Origin: Arcuatula senhousia
Taxonomy: Eukaryota; Mollusca; Bivalvia; Mytilida; Mytilidae
Length of the DNA stretch: 64,000 nt
Assembly (NCBI GenBank): GCA_963971305.1
Contig: OZ020305.1
Location: 43,411,717 to 43,475,716 of the forward strand
Reading direction: 5' to 3'
Shown in pieces: positions 55,983-64,000 of the stretch (the stretch's first letter is position 1; the number at the start of each line of letters is the position of its first letter). The notes below the pieces were generated by a model, which was not told the DNA's origin, did no database searches, and saw nothing but the letters and a program-made list of their open reading frames with translations. The position numbers were made by a program, and so were the translations under genes.

Positions 55983-57869
55983 TTATGTAGTTTGTTCTTT
56001 TTCAAAATTTTTTGTAATGTCTACTTTTTTTTCCCTTCCGCAAGACATAAAATATGATTTGTAGATTGAAAAGTAAATTAAAGTTAGGATGACATTGATA
56101 TCATAGTAAGCAACATCGCTTATTTTATAACCAATAACTAGACTATTTACATTCAGAATGTGTTTGTCAAAACAAAGTTTTAATAATACAGGTTTAATAT
56201 TATGTAAAAAGTCCTGGACCATTGAACACTCAAGATAAAAATGTTCATAATCTCCTTTAATTTTACACTGAATACACTCGTTCTTTTCTGAAAGATTCCA
56301 AATATGTAGGATTTCCTTGCATGGAAGAATGTAGTGAAGTAATTTCCATTTAAACATTTTAAATCTATTATCTTTTAGGTGATAGAATATAAAGTTTAGA
56401 GTATATGAAAAATTTATATTTCTTTTAAAGTAGTTTTTCCACTTCAAGAAGCCGTAGGAAATGTCATCATTATGTTTTGACATAAGAGTGACATATATGT
56501 CTTTGGTTTTTCTCAATTTAAGCACTTCAGTTGTGTACATTATTCTAGGATTTGGAGTCTTTGGTAAATTAATTTGTGATTTAATGGATGTCTCTGTCTT
56601 AATTATATTTTGCCACGATTTTGGGATGGCATTTTTTATCATATTTACCTCTCTTATCCAATCATGTTTTATTCCCAATTTTCTTAACACTATCCTTTCC
56701 GGAATGTAACCTTTCTCATCAATTATATCATTTATATAATAAATCTTACTTTTGATCCATTTTTTGAAAATAAGTGGTTTATTATTAAATGTTATATATT
56801 GATTACCCCATATGACCTGCTTTCTAATTTCTAGAAAGTTTTTGGGTAATTTACATGAACCACCTTCTGCATTAATCCAGGATTTCACAATGTCTTGATA
56901 GAATATTGGTAATTGTGTAAATTGCTTTTTATCTAAATCATGATAACTTTTTAAATTCATTCTGAAAATGAAATTATCTTTGCCAAACTGATTCAGATAA
57001 AAAGTCGGGATCATTTTCCAATTATCACTTGAACTTGCACATAATTGTTTAACCCAATTAATATGTATGGATTGTATATAAGCGTCTATATCAATCATTT
57101 TTAATCCTCCATCGGAATAGCTTTTAGACAGAACACTCCTTTTTATTCTATCCCGAGAAGATTTCCATATAAAACTATATGATAGATTTTTAAACAGCTG
57201 TAAAAAAATTTTAGGAATGACCGAACAAAATGCTAGATATGTGATATTTGGCAGTATTAGTGCTTTGAAAACTGTTACTCTACCAATAAGAGTTAGATTT
57301 CTTTTATTCCAATCAGCCACTATTTGTTCACATTTTGTCATTTGTTTTTCAAAGTTAAGTTTTTGACATTCTTGGTTATCATAACCAAAGTATATACCAA
57401 GACTTTTAATAGGTTTGTCACACCAGTTTATATTTTCAAATTTATCTTTACAGTGTTTGAGTTTTCCAAGCCATATTCCGTCTGTTTTGTTTCTATTAAG
57501 GATTAAACCTGAGAGCGAGCCGAAAGTTTCAATTAGGTTGATCGATAAACTAATATCTTTTTTTGAACTGAGAAAGAGTGTTGTGTCATCAGCTAGCTGA
57601 CATATTTTTAGTGTGTTTGTCTTTTTATCAATTTTGATCTCTAGACCTTTAATGTTTGAATTCTCTCTAATTTTTATTGCCATTACTTCGACAGCAAAGA
57701 CAAATAGTAAAGCTGATAGTGGACAACCTTGTCGTATTCCACGGAAGATTTGAAATTTATTAGATACCCAGCCATTGTTACATACACACCCTTTGATGTC
57801 GGTATATAACAGTTTAACCCATCTAATAAAGTTATCTTTAAAACCGAATTTTCTTAGGGTTTCAAACAT
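55983..57869 (-). pseudogene. L1-type ORF2, RT core to C-terminus (628 codons open)
   Basis: Contains GIRQGCPLSALLF, CQLADDTTLFL (RT catalytic A-D-D), and a C-terminal CCHC finger (CIQCKIKGDYEHFYLEC). The frame upstream continues in register (FLDFSKAFDSLEW) until a one-base shift near 57955 separates it from HSDQKGYIKNRFIGFNTRQI. So the listed Met is internal and the protein is not complete. Confidence 0.88.
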
Positions 57870-59026
57870 AAAGCTCCACTCTAGTGAGTCAAATGCTTTT
57901 GAAAAATCTAAAAATAGAATAGCTCCATCTACTTTAAAGTTTTCAGCGTATGATGTCTTGAATTTGTCTTGTGTTAAAACCTATGAATCTATTTTTTATG
58001 TAACCTTTCTGATCAGAGTGTATAACTTTTGGTAAGATAGGTTTTATTCTTTGGGCTAGTACTTTTGCTAAGAGTTTTACATCATAATTTAATAGAGTTA
58101 TTGGTCTATAATTGTCTAATGAAAAGGGGTCATTCTTCTTGTAAATAAGTGATATGAAACCAATTTTCTGTGATCTTGAAAGATTTCCCTACCCGTGCGG
58201 GGCCCGGGTGGCGAATAGGCCCGCAGCAGAGCCTAGCTTGTCGTAAGAGGCGACTAAGGGTCTTGGGATTCTGACGTCGGGTCAGTGCTCAGCCCACAGA
58301 GCGACCAAGTGTGTACCCTAGGTGGCTGAATAGGGTAGCCCTCGTCCGCGGGGGTTGTCAGGTCTATAATACGGAAACCCTGACCGCCGACCATAGTGGG
58401 CCAACGTGTGTGGAGAGTGCCACGCTTCATGCACGTAAAAGACCCCTTTGTGAACCGCCAAGTAGTGCACCACATAGGCTAAATTTTCCGCCCCTACCCA
58501 CCTCTCCCCTTTTCCTGTGGTTCTTCAAAATTTGCTGGTCCTTTGTTTCCCATCCCACCCCCACATTTCATTTATCATCATCTTTTCATGTTCATTTTAT
58601 CACCCTTTTCATGTTCATCGCCTGTAAATAACCTATATAGCGTTGCACGGGCGTAAAACACCAACTCACTCACTGAAAGATTTCCCCTTTCAAAGCAAAA
58701 GTTAAACATAGGAACTACAAAATCTTTTAGTTCATCCCAGAATTTTTGATAGAATTCAACGTTTAAGCCATCACTACCTGGGGCCTTATTTAATTTCATA
58801 GTGAATAAAGCGTCTGTACATTCTTGAAGTGAGATATGTTCACATAAATCACTATCTTGGGAATCTAATACTTTCATATCTTTTATATTGTTTAAATAGT
58901 TCTTAATATCTCTAATTTTTGGGTTTGTACTTTGATAAAGTTTTTGATAATAACTAACTTCTAACTTTAAAATTTCTTCTTCATTGCTAGTAAGATTACC
59001 TTTATAATTATATAATTGTGTAATGG
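57870..59026 (-). pseudogene. L1-type ORF2, RT N-terminal part, frameshifted and split
   Basis: DNYRPITLLNYDVKLLAKVL (58.1 kb) and, beyond the family A insertion, LNKAPGSDGLNVEFYQKFW and NLTSNEEEILKLEVSYYQKL (58.7-59.0 kb), the usual RT fingers and the linker before it. Interrupted at 58190-58674 and at 59033. Confidence 0.82.
58190..58674 (-). mobile_element. Family A short retroposon, full length, exact 12-bp duplication
   Basis: 5' end ACCCGTGCGGGGCCCGGG, 3' tail CTCACTCACT. GAAAGATTTCCC lies on both sides (58178-58189 and 58675-58686). Inserted in the L1 RT frame; this is among the best-kept copies. Confidence 0.95.
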
Positions 59027-59032
59027 TTTTTT

Positions 59033-59828
59033 ATACCCCGCCACACGAAGTGGCAGGGTATTATGTTATACCCTCAGTTTTTTTCGGTGTCTGTCCGTCC
59101 GTCCGTCTGTCTGTCCGTCTGTCTGTCCGTCCCCCGAAGGTTTCCGACCAATAACTTGAAAACGCGTCAAAGGATTTGAATGATATTTTGTACAGCTGTT
59201 TAGAACAATAAAATACTGGTCAAGTTCGATTTCCAGCATTATCCAAAAAATAGTTTTCGAGATAGGCCACTTTGAAAAATCAAATTTCATGAAATTTTGA
59301 GTTTCCGACCAATAACTTGAAAACGCGTCAAAGGATTTGAATGATATTTTGCACAGCTGTTTAGTACAATAAAATACAGGTCAAGTTCGATTTCCAGCAT
59401 GATCCAAAAAATAGTTTTCGAGATAGGCCACTTTGAAAAATCAAATTTCATGAAATTTTGAGTTTCCGACCAATAACTTGAAAACGCGTCAAAGGATTTG
59501 AATGATATTTTGCACAGCTGTTTAGTACAATAAAATACAGGTCAAGTTTGATTTCCAGCATGATCCAATAAATAATTTTCGAGATAGGCAACTTTGAAAA
59601 ATCAAATTTCATGAAATTTTGAGTTTCCGACCAATAACTTGAAAACGCTTCATGGGATTCAAATGATATTTTGTACAGCTATTGAGTACAATAAAATACA
59701 GGTCAAGTTCAATTTCCAGCTTGATATGAAAAATAGTTTTCGAGAAAGGCCACTTTGAAATCAAATTTTATGAACTTTTGATATTATAACGTGGTGGGGT
59801 ATCATATAATGTCCCATTACATGCCCTA
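59033..59828 (-). mobile_element. Helentron/pearl-like element with a four-unit tandem core
   Basis: One end is a hairpin, ATACCCCGCCACACGAAG with GTGGCAGGGTAT; next is a GTCC/GTCT microsatellite (59090-59132), then four tandem units of 161 bp (59141-59780, starting TTTCCGACCAATAACTTGAA), then GTGGTGGGGTATCATATAAT. It lies between T runs (TTTTTT on each side) without a clear duplication. Hairpin end, microsatellite and tandem core are traits of bivalve pearl-type and Helentron-derived elements. It splits the L1 frame between SRQSK and ITQLYN. Confidence 0.75.
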
Positions 59829-60113
59829 TTTTTTACTTTGTCTTGATTTTTCTAGACCGAGGAAAAAAGCTGAATTTTTTTCTCCTTCTTCAATCCATTT
59901 GATTCTCGATCGAACTTGATTTCCTTTTATTTTTTCTAAGTATAAAATGTCAAGGTGGTCTTCAACTTTTTGAATTTTTTGTATCAGTTCAGTTTTTGTA
60001 TCTTCATTATTTGCCCAATTTGCTTGATCGCTTAGATTTTTTAATTCTGCTTCTAACATCAATGTTTTATTTCTTTTTAGCTTGACCTTTACAGTATTGC
60101 ATTGTTTTGTCAC
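59826..60113 (-). pseudogene. L1-type ORF2, segment between endonuclease and RT
   Basis: KLKRNKTLMLEAELKNLSDQ, then KIKGNQVRSRIKWIEEGEKN and SAFFLGLEKSRQSK, the typical W.E.GE..S.FF..LEK motif before the L1 RT. Continues across the Helentron-like element into ITQLYN. Confidence 0.85.
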
Positions 60114-60184
60114 GGACTTCTACTTTAAAACAGTCCCAGAGAAGATCGATATCATGGTTTGTATCTATTTTGTTTTTATATGAT

Positions 60185-60920
60185 TTAATAAATTACAAAT
60201 ACCAAAATGCGGGTATGGACGGTTAATTTGGATATGCTAAGTTCTGTTATCATAGAAACATAATGTTTATCATCTAATATACTACTATTTAACTTCCAAT
60301 AACCATTTCCTTTTGTTCCACGATTTAGATTGATTTTTATTGATATTGCATTATGGTCTGTATGTTTTAGTACTATTGGTCTTATATCAGATGATACACA
60401 GTTCTTAAAAATTTCACTGCACACAAGAAAGAAATCTATTCTAGTGGCTTCAGTACGTTTCTTATTTGACCATGTAAATTGCATTTTTTCTTTATTTTTT
60501 TCTCTCCAAACATCAACTAGTTTCATAGATTTTCTTAATTTATTTAGATGACTTACAGGTTTTTTGTTGTTATTTTTGTGGGATTTATTTTTTGTATCAT
60601 TTGGTGATAAAATGTCGTTATAGTCCCCACCAATTATCAGTTGACCATTGCTGTGTTTATTTATTTGTTGATGTACAAATTTGAAAAAGGAATTTCTTTG
60701 TTTCTCATTATTAGGAGCATATATATTTACGATAGTTAGAAAGGTTTCATTTATTTCAAATATGTTGTCGATGAGAAAGTTGAGCATATCGATTGTTTGG
60801 ACTTCTGTAAATTTGTTCGTTTTCTTAGACTCATTGATGACAAAGTGAGTCTTGGTATAATCGACTACCAGATATTTGTTCCTGCGTTATACATTCTTTT
60901 TGAAAAAGCTGCTTTTAGGT
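60185..60920 (-). pseudogene. L1-type ORF2, endonuclease domain (partial)
   Basis: TFLTIVNIYAPNNEKQRNS, QLIIGGDYNDIL, RIDFFLVCSEIF and LKHTDHNAISIKI carry the APE-type endonuclease motifs, including the D-H pair. The first endonuclease motifs are missing because the element is cut at about 60920. Confidence 0.85.
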
Positions 60921-60923
60921 AGT

Positions 60924-61848
60924 TGTGCCAATCGCGGAAACAAAGGAACGGTAATTTTGAAGACCACATGAAAGAGGTGAGTGAGTGAGTGAGTTGGTGT
61001 TTTACGCCCGTGCAACGCTATATAGGTTATTTACAGGCGATGAACATGAAAAGAATGATAGAATGAACATGAAATGATGATGATAAATGAAATATGGGGA
61101 TGGAGTGGGAAACAAAGGACCGGTAAATTTTGAAGAACCACAGGAAATAGGGGAGAGGTGGGTAGGGGCGGAAAATTTAGCCTATGCGGTGCACTACTAG
61201 GCGGTCCACAAAGGGGTCTTTAACGTGCATGAAGCGTGGTACTCTTCACACACGTTGGCCCACTATGGTCGGCGGTCAGGGTTTCTGTATTATAGACCTG
61301 ACAACCCCCGCGGACGAGGGCTACCCTATTAAGCCACCTAGGGTACACACTTGGTCGCTCTGTGGGCTGAGCACTGACCCGACGTCAGAATCCCAAGACC
61401 CTTAGTCGCCTCTTACGACAAGCTAGGCTCTGCTGCGGGCCTATTCGCCACCCGGGCCCCGCACGGGACACAGGAAAGAGGAAAGGTGGGTGTAGGCGGA
61501 AAATTTATCCTATGCGGTGCACTACTTGGTGCTGCACAAATGGGTGTTTTACGTGCATTAAGCGTGGCATTCTCCATACATGTTGGCCCACTATGGTCAG
61601 CGGTCAGGGTTTATAGACCTGACAACCACCGCGGACGAGGGCCACCCTATTTAGCCACCTGGGATACACACCTTGGTCTCTCCCTTTTCAGAATTATAAG
61701 ATCTTAGTCGCCTCTTACGACAAACTAGGCTCTGCTGCGGGCCTATGGGCTTAGCACTAACCCAATGTCAGAATCCTAAGACCCTTAGTTGCCTCTTATG
61801 ACAAGCTATACTCTGCTACGGGCCTATTCGCCTCCCGGGACCTATTAA
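60924..61848 (-). mobile_element. Older family A copy, split by a younger one
   Basis: Parts at 60924-60976 and 61481-61848 (AAACAAAGGAACGG..., GGTGGGTGTAGGCGG, ATTCGCCTCCCGGGACC). It also contains a local repeat of the CCTTAGT.GCCTCTTA.GAC block. Confidence 0.75.
60977..61468 (-). mobile_element. Family A short retroposon, full length, 12-bp duplication
   Basis: GTGAGTGAGTGAGTGAGTTG at the tail end, GGGCCCCGCACGGGA at the 5' end. CACATGAAAGAG (60965-60976) and CACAGGAAAGAG (61469-61480) agree at 11 of 12. Inserted in an older member of its own family. Confidence 0.95.
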
Positions 61849-62007
61849 ATACAAAAAAAATATATTTAAATTATACATAATGTGCACTTTGCAATACGAC
61901 TTTGAGGTCTTGAAGAAAACAAGAAAAAAATACCTTATAATAAAAGAAAGACCTTAAAAATACCTTTGAAACCATCTTTTAAAAGTCTGAAATCTAAATG
62001 TCTTTAA

Positions 62008-62225
62008 TAAAGGTAATAACAAATACCAAAACTTGGAGAATCAATTTCAATGTCCAGTAGAAGAGACAAAACAAGGAAGACGTACCGGAAAATCTTAGAA
62101 GATTAGCAATGGTCCTGACTTGGTACAAGCATTTCAAAATAAATGGTGGGTTAAACCAGGTTTTATGGCGTGCCATACTTCCCTCTTTTATTGCGATCTT
62201 AGGGTCTGATAGTAGCACAAAAGGT
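62008..62225. repeat. Family G repeat, copy 4
   Basis: AAAGGTAATAACAAATACC, GCAATGGTCCTGACTTGGTA and AAATGGTGGGTTAAACCAGG, ending near the STAGCACAAAAGG-like border at 62222. Confidence 0.65.
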
Positions 62226-64000
62226 TATAAGGAAGTAAATGTTGCCATTGCCCGTAATGTTAATGTTTTGGACCATCACTCAAAGAGGACAAAAAATTGT
62301 AACATTTTACTCACTTTTCTGGAAAGTTTCATTCCTCTGGGTGTAAATGGGAACCCAGAATCCATAGGTTACCGCAGCAAAAATTCACTTCATATTGGCC
62401 TCTTGGTTACCACCAAGCATTAAGCATCATTTCAAAAGTCAAAATTTGGAACGTGTCCCCCTCTAAAAATAGGATATTTTAGTTTTGTTCTATGGGGTCC
62501 CTGAAGTTCATATGCTCTTAATAATTTTTATATTAAATTTGCTTATTTTATCAATTTAATTTGATTCATTATCTCTTATAATAAAAAAATAAGCAATATC
62601 ATATCTTGGGTGTAAAATCCAGGTGGCGACACAGATCTATATTTAGTTCATTATAACCTAAATGAATAAAGCTCAGAAATGCCTAATATTTTCAAATAAA
62701 TGTGTTTTTTACCATCCCTTGTCTTACTCTGGCTTAAATACAAGGTTACAGATTGATCAGAGGAGAGGTATTCAAAATACAGCTACTTATAAAAGGCTAC
62801 TCAGCCAAAAATGCTGTGTTGCTTGCAATCTAAATGGAATTAAAGGAAGCTATGTGGCAATAATATTCAATTTTTATGATATTTAAGCCAATAAATTACT
62901 TTTAACAATCAGAAAATACCAACAGAACATGGAAAACTTATTTTATAACATATAGGATTTAAAGTTTTAATTCCCCCCCTCCTCTTATATGTGCAGAGTG
63001 CAAAAACCCTTACTTCAGCCTTTTCAGGGGGTACATGTTTGTTGATGAATTTTTTGAAGGAATAAAATTAGATTTTTAACTAAAAACAGTTTTAAAATGT
63101 TAAATGTATATTATTCTTACAAAAGAGACAAAACAAACCACACATTCAAGCACAAAATGAAATTGAAGCTGTATTTTAGCCTATTGTGGGACTGATTGTT
63201 CAACGGACAGAGGTGACCATTGTTAATTTTAACACATTTCTTATAAATGAAAGGTAGGTTATGATTTCAACCATCTGAAAATGCAAATTTTCATTTTAAC
63301 AAGATGAAAAACAACACATTTAATAAAAATGCATATAGTTAAAACATTTTTTCATGAAGACAGACCTTGATTTTCTGGCAAAAATGGGGGTAAATGGACA
63401 GTTTGAGAGCAAATTTTTACAATATTTTCAACTTTTACCCACATTTGATAAAAAAATAGTGGTTATAAAATTGTTTTTCAATCATGCACACCCATTAACT
63501 TATTGAATTGAACTGTTTTAATCAAGGTATGCTTCTCATGGGATGCATGATTACAGGTTGCATATAATCATACCTATACAAATCTTATGTTGCCGCAACC
63601 AAGTAAAGGGCTAGAAAAAGCACTAATTCTAGACTTCACAACAAACCAGAAGATGATAACATTTCCTACATTATTCTTAATACTTAAATATGCTAAAAAC
63701 ATCATAAACATTTAGAAAATGGTAAGTTGACCACAAATCAGAGCTGAAAATAGCAAAAAATCCTTTAAAAGGCAATTTGCATAGAAATTCCCATAGACCC
63801 CAAATTTTGCCAAAACTGAGAAAATTTAAAGATCAATGTAAATGTTTTTGGTTCAGATAATCAAAAATAGTCAAATCTCATAAAGTGAGACAATTTATGG
63901 CACCCCTATGTCATTTTCAGTGTTTGGCCCCTATCATTTCCCATATAGGTTATAAGGAAGTAAATGTTTCCATTGCCCGTAATGTTAACGTTTTGGACCA
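62223..64000. other. Anonymous region with a motif repeated at both ends
   Basis: GGTTATAAGGAAGTAAATGT and CCATTGCCCGTAATGTTAA occur at 62223-62275 and again at 63947-64000, running off the edge (spacing about 1724 bp). The sequence between has short open frames but no recognised gene. Confidence 0.45.

Larger units (their letters stand above)
55288..60920 (-). mobile_element. L1-type LINE, nearly complete but broken
   Basis: Runs on the minus strand from an endonuclease domain (60.2-60.9 kb) through the RT (57.9-59.8 kb) and a 1887-base C-terminal frame to a 3' UTR with AATAAA (near 55306) and poly(A) (T run 55288-55297). The 5' end is missing beyond 60920, where family A sequence begins. 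A family A copy and a Helentron-like element interrupt it; both gaps close in register with L1-like protein on each side. Confidence 0.85.

Noticed and set aside
59141..59780. Regular repeats considered as a CRISPR array
   Set aside because: Contiguous 161-bp units without spacers in a eukaryotic transposon; not a CRISPR array.

Overview
The window looks like nuclear DNA from a bivalve mollusc, most likely a mussel-like species. It is AT-rich, its genes are split by introns, and it is crowded with mobile elements of bivalve type: GGAGGAAACCGG-type repeats, a Helentron/pearl-like element with a tandem-repeat core, DIRS elements, and a hammerhead-ribozyme repeat. This is inferred from sequence character only; no species marker is present.

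Region 1 (about 1-25.2 kb, minus strand) is the 5' part of one host gene, a fibrillin. Nine exons with matching splice phases can be read from the start codon at 25157 leftward: signal peptide and unique N-terminus, the N-terminal cysteine block, two EGF modules, hybrid domain 1 with nine cysteines, two calcium-binding EGF modules, and TB domain 1 running into a further EGF. The gene continues past the left edge. The module order is that of vertebrate fibrillin, except that the middle of the three N-terminal EGF exons is not seen. The introns hold an intact-frame LINE (8.76-12.05 kb) with a 2A-like motif, a short LTR retrotransposon with seemingly identical LTRs just 57-63 bp from a splice acceptor, and at least five miniature transposons whose target duplications can be read.

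Region 2 (about 25.2-32.4 kb) is intergenic: decayed retroelement ends, a Tc1-type transposase relic, a 92-bp perfect-ended palindromic miniature transposon, and the first copies of two related short repeats, here called family A (tail GTGA/GAGT) and family B (tail GTTA).

Region 3 (about 32.4-62 kb) is a nest of mobile elements within mobile elements. It holds two copies of a broken DIRS-type element (gag-like, RT, RNase H, tyrosine recombinase), both carrying the same LINE insertion; an inverted duplication (33.2-35.5 kb against 48.5-53.9 kb); four fragments of an RT element of probable Penelope-like type; an L1-type LINE (55.3-60.9 kb) broken by a family A copy and a Helentron-like element; a PIF/Harbinger-like element; and a hammerhead ribozyme at 49.6 kb. 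Families A and B appear about 20 times, and wherever both flanks can be read (nine insertions) the target duplication is 12 bp. No gene here looks functional.

Region 4 (62.2-64 kb) is anonymous AT-rich sequence with one repeated motif at both ends.
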